Shown here in pieces: positions 10,072 through 20,075 of a DNA stretch of 64,000 bases. Position 1 is the first letter of the stretch. Each line of letters opens with the position of its first letter. The notes beneath the pieces are model-generated. The model was not told where the DNA came from and searched no databases. It worked only from the letters and a program-made list of their open reading frames with translations. This stretch comes from Adiantum capillus-veneris. Taxonomy: Eukaryota > Streptophyta > Polypodiopsida > Polypodiales > Pteridaceae. A program made the translations under genes and the position numbers. Where the stretch lies: the NCBI GenBank assembly GCA_014529385.2, contig CM043963.1, forward strand, positions 255,501-319,500, in the 5' to 3' direction.

Positions 10072-11500
10072 CGAAGTTCATATTTGAGCACATTTGTTGC
10101 TGCTATGGCACACCTCTGGAGATAATAAGTGATAGAGGGCCAGGTTTGAGAGGCGGCTTGGTAGGAAAACTGATGAAGAAGTTAGGCATCACACGTCAAC
10201 ACTCCACTCCATATTATCCATAGTGCAATGGTCTAGTAGAAAAGGTAAACGGAATGATCTATAAGATCATCAGAAATCACATGAATAACTACACAAGTGA
10301 TTGGGATAAGTATCCCATGGCCACTCTTTGGGCCTACCACACAACATTTTGAACATCACTAGGTTTTACCCCTTTTCATCTGGTATATAAAAAGGAGGCC
10401 ATTCTACCCATTGAGGTACAGATAGCCAGCTTGTGAGTATGGCTAGCCAGCTACAACGCCCAATTGCCCATCTTTGCAGCAACATCTTGGATCTAGAAAG
10501 GCTTCAGCTATATAGTGAAGATGCGATCAACCACTCTGCAACGCAAGCAGAACGATGCCAACTCACATTCAATCAAGGGCGTAAAACTAGTCCTATAAAA
10601 AACCAGCCACTTTTGTGGCTTTTTGAGACTACAAAACTTCTCAACAATATGTTAGTTATTCAAATAGAAAATGGTATCAGGGAATTATGACCAACACTCA
10701 ATATGAGTTGATAAAAAATAGTACAGAGCTAAATGAAGGTCTAAAGGTGTCTTTCCATTGCCATCTTCTACAACTAATTCGTACGCATGGAAAAAAAAAA
10801 TCTATTTTCTTTTGAAAATAAATCAAATCATTTTTAAGCAGGCCGAAACTTCTTTGAAAAATCCCTCAATAGGTATGTGATAGATGAACCAAGCTTTTGT
10901 AACCCATATACAAAGACTGCCGACATTTTTTACTTCTCCAAGTTAAGTGTTGAAGTGGAGTTTTACGTAAAATTTACTAATTTTAGAAAACTAATTATTA
11001 TTTTTTTGAGCTTTTCATGTAAATTGTGTATTTAGAAACCTTTTTCATATCTTGAACCCATGTTTAGGAAGTTTCATGAAATTTTGATGTCATATACAAA
11101 AGTTATGTTTCATTTACTAGAATTCTGATGTGAGCCATTTTTGTGGCTTCAACCAGTTTTGTGGCTCATTACAAGTCTAGTGTTAATTAAGGAAAAGGGT
11201 CTAAAGAAAGGCATAATAGTATTGAGATACAACAACAAATTCGACACTAGGAAAGATAAAAAGTTTTAGCCTAGACGAGAAGGGCCATTCATCATCAAAA
11301 AGCGATACGCCAATGGCAGCTACAAATTTATGGAAGCAGATGGCCGAATTCACAAGACTAGAGTCAATGGATGGAGGTTAAAATGGTACTTCTTAAGGTT
11401 TGATCCAGAGTTCATGCTAGATATTACAGAGGAGGGAGAACCCTCCAACTCTGTTGCTAGGGAATTAGAAGCAGAGCTAGAGGCATGAATGCCTCTAGCC
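10072..11500 (+). pseudogene. Tat-type gypsy integrase, remainder (continues 3064-4225)
   Basis: Once the chromovirus is removed the frame continues GTG GTG AAG TTC ATA TTT. It reads KFIFEHICCCYGTPLEIISDRG (second catalytic Asp), HSTPYYP, a stop, then NGLVEKVNGMIYKIIRNH (catalytic Glu) and PMATLWAYHTTF. After the insert at 10585-11182 the C-terminal domain resumes: REGPFIIKKRYANGSYKF and KTRVNGWRLKWY, ending EAELEA followed by a stop at about 11488. Several stops make it non-functional. It runs into a polypurine tract and the plus-strand LTR. Confidence 0.8.
10585..11182. mobile_element. MITE-like insert, possibly CACTA-derived
   Basis: About 598 bp of AT-rich, non-coding DNA interrupts the integrase C-terminal domain. 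The ends are imperfect inverted repeats: AACTAGTCCTATAA on the left and, read inward from the right, CACTAGACTTGTAA. Flanking triplets are TAA and TTA. Near both ends are repeats of GCCAC(A/T)-rich motifs (AGCCACTTTTGTGGCT on the left; two TTTTGTGGCT on the right), like CACTA subterminal repeats. It has no coding capacity. The 3-bp flank has one mismatch, so the family call is tentative. Confidence 0.5.
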
Positions 11501-11516
11501 AAAAGGGGAGGGCTAA
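11501..11516 (+). other. polypurine tract of the Tat-type element
   Basis: AAAAGGGGAGGGCTAA lies immediately before TGATGGCCGAC, the start of the 3' LTR. It primes plus-strand synthesis and confirms the plus orientation of this half of the element. Confidence 0.8.
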
Positions 11517-11702
11517 TGATGGCCGACTTTGACAAGCCACGGTCGCGGGAACCAGCCCCAACCAGGGAAGCTGAATAATAATAAAAAACATTTTATCTCC
11601 CTGAAGATGCCACTGCCACCCTCTCCCCCCTTGCTCACGCATACGTGCAGTGGGCCACCCCCCTTTGGCTGGTACCACCCTTTCCCCTCTCCTCCATTAT
11701 CC

Positions 11703-11750
<48 letters not shown>

Positions 11751-12057
11751 CCCCCCTCCATTATCATTGCAAGCCAAAACTCTCTCTCTCTCCCTTGTTC
11801 GTCACCAGTCCATGCAGGGTGCAGGAAAGTCTCTCTACCTCTCTCTCATTCCCCACCCATGCCCACATGCTCCCCCAGTCTCTCCCTCACCCGCTCTCTC
11901 ATCCTCTCATTCCCCTCGTTGACTCCCACTCTCTCTCTCCATCTCTGTGTTGATAGCCAGGCGCAATAGTATAGTCTCTCTCTCTCTATCTCTCTCTCTC
12001 TCTAAACACACACCACACACACATACCCTCAGTCTCTCTCCCCATCTCTCACACCCC

Positions 12058-12117
<60 letters not shown>

Positions 12118-12201
12118 TCCCTACCCACACACACTCATCCACACACACACAAACTCCCTCACCCGCTTCCTTAGCCTCTCTCTCCCCTCTTGCTCACTCC
12201 C

Positions 12202-12253
<52 letters not shown>

Positions 12254-12256
12254 CCC

Positions 12257-12291
<35 letters not shown>

Positions 12292-12331
12292 CCTCATCCG
12301 CTTCCTCAGTCTCTCTCTCCCCTCTTGCTCA

Positions 12332-12373
<42 letters not shown>

Positions 12374-13201
12374 CACACACACTCACATATACAAACACAC
12401 GCACTTGCTGCCACATATACACACTTTCACACATACATTCCCACATAGCCAGCAGAATCTCCCTCTCTCTTTTACCATGCACATACACACTCATACACTT
12501 ACAAGCACCTACACACTCACATACACACACATACGCGCACACACATATAAACAAGCACATGCATGCCATACACATGTACAAGAAGAAGAAAGACCGAAGA
12601 TCTTGAACAATTGACGCCCAACACAATGAAAGAAGAACAACAAAATAACGAGATGACGACCATCAATCAAGAAATGACGCCGAAGGCATGCCCCGGCCGG
12701 CCTCGAAAGTGACGAATGTGCTACATCAACGCACCAGCGAAGCCCGCAATTCACCGACATCTCGTCCACGACGGATCTCCACAATAAACATTCGTAGGGT
12801 AATCATTTTTTCCGTTTTCAAGCCAAAAACGTGTATAAAAAAACCAATTGTATATTGCCACCTTCTCTAGGTGATGGTCACAAAGGTTCACCTAGGAATA
12901 TCATTTTAAAGTTCTCATAAAACAAAGCAAGGGTCAACCATGTCTGACCCGGCTCCTTGCTTCTTCTCTCCTAATTAGGGCCCTAACCTAATCAAGTTAT
13001 CCTAAACAAATGCAACATGCACCTATAAAAGAACACTGAGAGGTCACTATCAAGGGGGCAACATTTGGGAGGGGGGGGGGGGGTAGCACTTGTAAGTCAG
13101 CACTTGAGAAGGAAGCCATGCACACACCCTAACTCCAAGGGTCACCACACACAAGAGTAGAATCTCCATGTATATGGAAATTTCCCTGGAGAACGCACTA
13201 T

Positions 13202-13248
<47 letters not shown>

Positions 13249-13464
13249 CTCTCTGTGTGTCACCACGGACTCCATCTCACCAAAGCTAAGTTTTCTGTAA
13301 ATACCACCTTGAATCAAAATTTCCCTCACATCCTGAGGGGTTCTCATCATCTACGTCTCTCTCTCTCTCTACGGTGTGCAGTATTAGTGTTCTTTTACAT
13401 CACTATTGTCCGCGTCCTAGCCACTCAAAGCTAGGTGGTTCCCCTTGTTTACGTCCCGTGACGA
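11517..13464 (+). repeat. 3' LTR of the Tat-type gypsy element
   Basis: A ~1948-bp LTR starting right after the polypurine tract. It is homologous over its whole length to the inverted LTR at 1016-2961. It is crowded with simple repeats: CT runs at about 11707-11748, 12061-12115, 12210-12249, 12337-12370 and 13203-13250, a CA-rich stretch, and a run of 13 G at about 13070. A ~135-bp unit (TTTCCCTACCCACAC at about 12115 and 12250, each followed by CCTCTTGCTCACTCCCTC) is tandemly duplicated here. Confidence 0.8.
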
Positions 13465-14335
13465 GTTAATTTCTACATGAGTTTTAGTTATATACAAGTC
13501 TCACTACAAGACACACCGTGTTGGATCTCTCAAACACAATTGCATATTCAGTCATGTGCTCCTCCATGTAGTCGAGAAAGATTTGGAAGGAATCTGCATT
13601 TAAGTTGGTTGTGGAATGCATGTAAATTGAGCCCTTGAACACACTCACAAATTCATGGGCATGATGTGCAATACAAACCTTTCCAAGTTGTGCGAGGAGT
13701 GTGTCACATGACGTTGCCATGTGTTCATGGGCAAGGAAGATGCCAAGAGAGCTTATAGCTAGAAGTTTATGAATGTGATCAATGAACTCAAAAACTTAGA
13801 AAGTGACTTATACCCAAAGTCATTAAACCCTTAAATCAACTAAAAACTACAAATAACAAAAATCTCATGACAAAACGACATAAGACACCATCTGAAGCCA
13901 TTGGCATTTGCAATCAATCAAGTTGAGCAGTTTGTCTTGGAAGCCTATCAAAAACTGAAGTGCTCTAGAAAAACTTAAAAATGAACAAATATGCACATAG
14001 ATGAGATTCAAAACACCATATTTATTAATGGGATAAAAAGTATTATTTACAAGCTTTTATAATAATACATTCCGAGAATGTGATGTCCTTACAAAGAAAG
14101 CTTTTTTCTTTTCTAACTCGAACAACCTTGTCATTAAAAACAAAGAGGTATAGCTTGGGAAATGTACATTTCAGATTGAGATCATTGTGAATATGGCCAA
14201 GGTGCCATTTGTTATTCATAGAGAAGTCATGCACCATATCATCATGGATAAATATTTGAAAGTCAATGGTTTCTTGAGAAGTAACATCAAAGACGAGTTC
14301 CTCCAATACTAGAAGTAGACAACATTCATTTAATC
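13465..14335 (-). other. intergenic stretch with faint minus-strand coding remnants
   Basis: No element end could be recognised. Two minus-strand stretches read like protein: 14043-14306 (EELVFDVTSQETIDFQIFI) and 13484-13720 (LLAQLGKVCIAHHAHEFVS). They are unrelated to the flanking gypsy domains as far as I can tell. I do not recognise either. Confidence 0.35.
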
Positions 14336-14887
14336 ATGAGTAGACAACATTCATTCAATCATGTCTACACCCATCCAATGCACTCTTACTTTGGGAGAAC
14401 TGTTAAAAATAAGACCCTAAAGAAGGTGGGAATAGCCGGGCTACTCTCAAAAACATTAGTAAAATTGAAACACACAATGGATAACAAAGAGTTTCGATCT
14501 GTTCCAATGAACAAAGTCGGAGAATACTATGAAGGGGAAGAAGGAAACACAGCCCTTCCAGTGAAATATAATGACATAGAAACCATGGCAATACTGGATA
14601 GTGGGGCAGGCATAGCCATAGCCACAAAAGCAGTATGGGAATCTTGGGGACAACCAACCATTAGTCAAACTCGAATGAAATTGCAATTGGCTGATGGACA
14701 CATTGAAAGACCCTTAGGACTACTTGAAAAAGTGACAGTTCATTCCTATGGGATTGAATATCAACACAATTTTGCCATAGTAGACTTTGAGAAGAAATTC
14801 AATTACAAAATCATATTGGGAAGACCTTTCATGCAACAAGTACAGCTTATCAAAGATTGGGGAAACAATTATCCGTACTTGAAGTAA
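14336..14887 (+). CDS. retropepsin-type protease of gypsy element B
   Basis: A 183-residue open frame. Residues near 85-105 read MAILDSGAGIAIATKAVWES, the retropepsin active site with an intact DSG. KIILGRPFMQQVQ near residue 160 is the C-terminal protease motif. It would cleave the element polyprotein. It ends with TAA and is followed immediately by another frame starting at the next codon, so protease and downstream pol are now separated by a stop. Gag of this element was not found upstream, so the 5' end is probably missing. Confidence 0.75.
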   Translation: MSRQHSFNHVYTHPMHSYFGRTVKNKTLKKVGIAGLLSKTLVKLKHTMDNKEFRSVPMNKVGEYYEGEEGNTALPVKYNDIETMAILDSGAGIAIATKAVWESWGQPTISQTRMKLQLADGHIERPLGLLEKVTVHSYGIEYQHNFAIVDFEKKFNYKIILGRPFMQQVQLIKDWGNNYPYLK

Positions 14888-15502
14888 GTGGGATCAATAA
14901 CAAGGGTTAATCTAAAAGATCACACTTATAGAGATGTCATGAAAATGCCAATACAAGAGTCTGATTCAGTCTCTTCGGCTGAAACTAAGCTTCTATCTTG
15001 GTTGAAAAAAGACACTCCTTTTTGGATGTGCGGAGCTTCAAAAAACGGAAGCTTAAAAAGAGAAGAATGTATCTTGGAAAGGGATTGCACGGATGAAGCT
15101 TATGTACATGAACCCTTTCCAGAGCATTTGTTTGAGCCATTTGAGTGGACTCAAATTTTAGCGACAATGGATGTATGTGTGAATACGTCTATGCCTACTC
15201 AATTTTGCAATGAGGACGGCTACGCCATAATTCCCATCCAAATGATCTCAACCCTCCACATTAAAGATGAAATTGACAAAATCAAGGACTTGATGAAATC
15301 TCAACAAGTCTTTTCAGACCTCTACTATGATGCAACAGATAAGTTAGAAGAACATTCAGCTACCTCAGATGATGGGGTCGGAAAAAGAACATGTGAGAGC
15401 AAAGCTACTCATGACGGGAGGGAGGAAAAGTTTTTGACTTTCCTAACCAGAAACCGAGAAGACAGAAATGGTATTGACAAAAAAGAGACACCAAAAACGT
15501 GA
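14888..15502 (+). CDS. linker between protease and RT of gypsy element B
   Basis: A 204-residue open frame directly after the protease stop, in the same frame. It has no motif I recognise. Its acidic, hydrophilic composition and position fit the variable spacer between protease and RT in large plant gypsy polyproteins. The first codon is GTG rather than ATG, so it is more likely the continuation of the polyprotein after a stop mutation than a separate gene. Confidence 0.5.
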   Translation: MGSITRVNLKDHTYRDVMKMPIQESDSVSSAETKLLSWLKKDTPFWMCGASKNGSLKREECILERDCTDEAYVHEPFPEHLFEPFEWTQILATMDVCVNTSMPTQFCNEDGYAIIPIQMISTLHIKDEIDKIKDLMKSQQVFSDLYYDATDKLEEHSATSDDGVGKRTCESKATHDGREEKFLTFLTRNREDRNGIDKKETPKT

Positions 15503-17395
15503 AAGCTAGACCTCTGCCATCAGTCTCCAGTAGAACACAGTTTCTGGTGTAGATAGATGCACATGATTGTGTCAAGGAAAAAATCACTGGCATATATCCT
15601 TCAAACAAAAACCCAAAAATGTTGAAAACATTGAGAAAAATGAGGAAGGATACTCAATCAAAACTGAAAAAAACAGGAAAAGGAGTCAACCATGACACGA
15701 GTTGAGCGAAGAAAGAAGTATCAAGAGTTGAAAAAAGCTCTGAAGGAGATATATATGACCGAAATGGAAGCCACAGAAGAGGATGGTAAAGATACTCTCC
15801 AAGAAATATATTCTCCAGGATCGAAAAACCATAGTCGAACAACCTGTTAGAGAACTAAGAAAACAAGGTGAATCCTACAAAGGTCCTGAAAACGCAAAAA
15901 GGATAGATCTGGTTGAACCAGGAGAATAGTCTAGACTTGCCTACATTGCAAATGACCTAGCAGAAGAAGAAGAAGAGATTTTCTTAAGTTTACTGAAAGA
16001 ATATCGAGATGTCTTTGCTTGGTCTTACAAGGATCTCAAGGATGTTGATCCAGAAATCTGTCAACATACCATACCAATGAGAGATGATGTGAAACCGAGT
16101 AGACAAAGACCATACACATATAATGAGACATTCTCCAGGAAGATTAAAGAAGAGATTGAGAAACTAAAGGAAGCCGAATTCATTTATGAAATTGAACACA
16201 CAGATTGGATATCTCCAATTGTGGTAGTACCCAAGAAAAATGAAAATTACGTGTGTGTGCAGCTACTAGTGGCAACTTTCCTCTTCCAATCACTGAGCAT
16301 GTTTTGGAATGAGCTGCAAAAAAAGAAGCTTACAGCTTCTTAGATTGATTTTCGGGATACAATCAACTTTTGGTTTATCCAAAGATTAGCATAAAACTGC
16401 TTTTGCAACGGAATGGGGTATTTTTGCCTATCGGGTTATGCCTTTTGGGCTAACTAATGCTCCTGCCACTTTTCAAAAATTGATGAGCCATGCTTTAAAG
16501 AATATCTTAGGAAATTCTTGGAAGTATATATGGATGATCTATGCGTACATTCATCAATCCGAGCTGATCATTTTGAACACCTCAAAAAGGTATTCGAAAA
16601 ATGTAGACTTTATAGGATTTGCTTAAATCCTGAAAAGTGCACATTCATGGGTAGACAAGGAAAAATTCTTGGACATATAGTGTCTAAAAATGACATAGCT
16701 ACTGATATGGATAAAATTCATGTCATTGCTGATTTACCTAGACCAACAACAGCCAAGGGGGTTCAAGTCTTCATGGGGCATTGTGGATATTATAGACGGT
16801 TCATTTACATATACACTATAATTGCAAAACCCATGTATAGCTTGATTACACACTTTGAATGGACTGATGCATGTGAAGAATCCTTCATGAAGCTTAAGCA
16901 AGCTCTCACCTCATCTCCAATATTGAAAGCACCAGATTGGAATAAGATATTCCACATACATGTAGATGCTTCCAATTTTTCCATCTGATGTATACTAGCT
17001 CAACTAGGAGACGGGAAAATTGAATTTCCTATTTCTTATGCTAGCTAACACTTGAACATGGCAGAAAAGAATTACACCACCATCAAAAGGGAAGGATTAG
17101 GAATGATCTATGCTGTAAAAAAGTATAGACATTACCTATTAGCCAACAAATTTGTGTTCTTTGTGGATCACCAAGCCTTATTGTACTTGGTCAACAAGCC
17201 ATGCAGCACAGGAAGAATAGTGAGATGGTTTATCATTGTTCTGGAATTTGATTTCACCGTGGTTGTAACAAAGGGCACTACACATCAAAGATCAGATCAT
17301 TTGTCAAGGATTGTTTTAGGAGAATCACCTAAAGGGATAGATGATGATCTACCAGAAGCCTATTTTTTCTACGTGGAAATGATACCTTGATGGTC
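15503..17395 (+). pseudogene. reverse transcriptase and RNase H of gypsy element B
   Basis: After a degenerate stretch, LLKEYRDVFAWSYKDL and EEIEKLKEAEFIYEIEH followed by WISPIVVVPKKNE mark the start of RT. A deletion and frameshift near 16250-16430 remove part of the fingers and palm. RT resumes with [16 protein letters not shown], then [12 protein letters not shown] (YMDD active site), GRQGKILGHIVS and GHCGYYRRFIY. RNase H follows: HVDASNFS, a stop, AEKNYTTIKREGLGMIYAVKK, then VDHQALLYLVNK and QRSDHLSRI. No chromodomain is present later, so this is a non-chromovirus gypsy lineage. Non-functional. Confidence 0.85.
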
Positions 17396-18036
17396 GAAAA
17401 ACATGGTATCATTGATGACAATAGCTCAAGTGGATTCGCAAATACCACTTCCTATTACAATAGGATTAATTGAGCAATCGGCTATGTATCAATTACTAGC
17501 TGGTAGGCTATTACAAAAGAAATCAAGAGGGAATATTGCTCTTATACATTAATTCTGAAGAGAAAAACCAATACCTAAGTCAAGCACATATTACCATAGT
17601 AGGACTTCACTTTGCGGAAGATCAAACTGTGCAATGAATTTTGAGACTTGGAGTATTTTGGCCAACTATAAGGAGTGATGTTTGGTCTTTTGTAAAGGAT
17701 TGTACTCAATGTCAAAAACAAACACCCATACCTCATGTAACTTTGTTCCAAATGTCGCCTGTTTATAAGTGGAGTAACTATCTAGTTACTTACTTATCAA
17801 GCCGAACATTTCCTGAGGATATGATTAAACGCCGTCAAAGAGAAATTGAAACTAAAGCAAGAGATTATTCTCTTATTGGAAACCAGTTGTATCGGAGAGG
17901 TAACGATCAACATTTGCATCTTTGTGCAAATCAAGACAAATATAATCCAATTATAGAACAAGCACATGCTGGATTAGCTGGAGGTCACTTTTCTAATGAG
18001 ACCACCACAAGAGCAACCTTAATGGCAGGCATATAG
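17396..18036 (+). pseudogene. two successive HHCC zinc-binding modules (integrase N-terminal domain)
   Basis: The first module reads QAHITIVGLHFAEDQ then, after a stop, LGVFWPTIRSDVWSFVKDCTQCQ. A linker (KRRQREIETKARDYSLIGNQ, then LYRRG) leads to a second module: EQAHAGLAGGHFSNETTTRA, a stop, WPTLFADAKEYV, and a CDACQ-type pair in another frame at about 18080. Each has the His-His-Cys-Cys layout of the retroviral integrase zinc-binding domain. One copy is normal; two in a row suggest duplication within the element or a lineage trait. Confidence 0.7.
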
Positions 18037-19171
18037 TGGCCAACACTTTTTGCAGATGCCAAAGAGTATGTTCGAAGTGTGATGCTTGTCAACGGGCAAA
18101 AATTCCAACACGTGTAGATAGCATGCCCTTAAGACCAATGATGGGGGCTAGAGTTTTCACAAAATAGGGTATAGACTTTGTTGGGCCAATACATCCACCT
18201 GCTTATAGAACCCAAGCTCAATATATCATTGTAGCTACGGACTATTTGACCAAGTGGGCCGAGGCTAAAGGAACTCAAAACAATGATGTCAGAAATACTA
18301 CCGCGTTCTTATATGAGTATGTATTCACAAGATATGGACTTACAATAGAAATTGCTAGTGATAAGGGAACTCATTTTCTCAATGAGGTAGAGTATGTGCT
18401 TAATGAATTTATGATCATCCATAACAAATCATCTCCCTATCACCCTCAAGCAAACGGACAAGCTGAGCATACAAATAAAATTCTTAGCTCGGTATTGACT
18501 AAAGTGGTTAGTTCAAGAAGGACAGACTGGGAAATGAATCTCCATGTTGCTCTATGGGCTTATCAAGTTTCATTCAAAACAACTTTACGTGCTTCACCCT
18601 TTAACATTGTTTATGGTCTTGATGTCATATTGCCAATAGAATTTCTATTGCCGACATTAAGGGTAGCTAAGGATCTTGAGTGGATTGGACATGAATTGTC
18701 AAAAAGACTTGAAGATTTAGAAAAGATAGATGAGCAAAGGCTAACTGCTATAGCTCACACTATGCACAAAAGTGGAGACAAAAACATTTTTTTGATTCTC
18801 ATCTAATTACAAAAATCTTCAAAAAGGGGGACTTAGTTTTAGTCTATTTCCTTAAGCAGCAGATTCCCAAATTTAATAAAAAGGGAAACGAACCATTTAT
18901 CATTGAAGATGTATCTCCAAGTGGAGCAGTTAAGTTGTCCACCCTAGATGGTGAACCAATGGCTAATTGGATTAGTGGATGTCATTTAAAGAAGTACAAT
19001 TTTCCACTAACCAATGAATTGCTAAAAAGGATGCATGCAGCCAAGCAAAGAAGGATAAAACGACAGCAGGTTATTGATAAAGACCAAGAGGAAGATCGGC
19101 TTTGGGTATTCAAAGGAAAGTTGCTCTCAAGAATCAACAAATATCGATTCCCATCAACACTCTGGAAATAG
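18037..19171 (+). pseudogene. integrase core and C-terminal domain of gypsy element B
   Basis: The core shows GIDFVGPIHPP (Asp), IASDKGTHF (Asp) and GQAEHTNKIL (Glu), with SSPYHPQANGQAEH and RASPFNIVYGLD around them, so the D,D-35-E triad is still readable. The 186-codon piece at 18246-18806 is open. A short frameshift follows. The C-terminal part continues KFNKKGNEPFIIEDVSPSGA and ends WISGCHLKKYNFPLTNELLK in a piece closing at 19171. The upstream side has stops. No chromodomain is seen. Confidence 0.85.
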
Positions 19172-19220
19172 ATGACCGATAATGGGAATTGTCGAAAGAT
19201 GTCGTATCGACAGATGATGA

Positions 19221-20075
19221 ATGGTTAGATGGAATGGACCTTCACATCAAAGTACAACTCAAAAATCATACATAGAAGCTCGAGTAAATATAGTCAGTTA
19301 TTCCACGTACAAGAAAGCAACAAGTCAGTCATTGACGGCAGGAATAATGACTATCAAAGGATGCAACAAGAACCCAACACCAACATTGGGAGTAGTCAAC
19401 TTAAATGTGATAGTACATGGATGTTCACATTGTCCTCATCAGTTTGTATGCTTACCAAATGAACACATGAATGAGACAACGATTCTTGGAATTCCCTGGA
19501 TGCAGACATACCAGGTAGTACCAGATTGGGATACCAATCAACTAAAGCTATCACCTAAAGGTGGACAACTCATTTTTCCAATTGCACCAAGCAAGGAAGA
19601 ATGGAAAGGAAGTAATCAGCAGAGAAAACCACAAAGAAATCAAACCTCTCAACAAGTAAATGCTACAAGTAGCATGCAAGGAGTCATGCAAATTTGGGTA
19701 CCAAAAGCACAACTTAAGGACAAGCCAATTCAAATCTGGGTGCCCAAAACATCACCGACAAAACCAAAGGATGATCCAAGGTTCAAAATACAGAGACGAG
19801 CACCTCCAAGCAAGGAACCTAACATGAAATGGATTTGGAAGCAAAAGGAGCACTTATCTTCTCTGCCACAAACAATCAAGCAATGGAGAGTTAAGTCTGA
19901 GAAGATTCCACCACACCATTCTTCACCAAGCAAACCAAGCTACCAATCGCGAGAAAAAGGTCGACAACAACCATTGTTGATACCAAAAGCTCAGAAAATT
20001 AGCGTGCTAAAGCATCCTGCTGGTACAATCAAGCAGAGAGCACACAAACTACAAGATTTGATCTTTGGAAGATAG
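19221..20075 (+). CDS. extra ORF downstream of integrase: inactive protease-like domain and basic IWVPK-repeat tail
   Basis: A 284-residue open frame, about 50 bp after the integrase C-terminus. The N-terminal third has EARVNIVSYSTYKKA followed later by TTILGIPWMQTYQVVPDW. This matches the flap-to-C-terminal layout of a retropepsin (compare ILDSGAGIAIA and ILGRPFM in the protease at 14336-14887), but the catalytic Asp-Ser-Gly is absent. The rest is Lys/Gln/Pro-rich with two close copies of QIWVPK and further basic blocks. It may be an additional 3' ORF of element B or the start of another decayed element. Function unknown. Confidence 0.5.
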   Translation: MVRWNGPSHQSTTQKSYIEARVNIVSYSTYKKATSQSLTAGIMTIKGCNKNPTPTLGVVNLNVIVHGCSHCPHQFVCLPNEHMNETTILGIPWMQTYQVVPDWDTNQLKLSPKGGQLIFPIAPSKEEWKGSNQQRKPQRNQTSQQVNATSSMQGVMQIWVPKAQLKDKPIQIWVPKTSPTKPKDDPRFKIQRRAPPSKEPNMKWIWKQKEHLSSLPQTIKQWRVKSEKIPPHHSSPSKPSYQSREKGRQQPLLIPKAQKISVLKHPAGTIKQRAHKLQDLIFGR

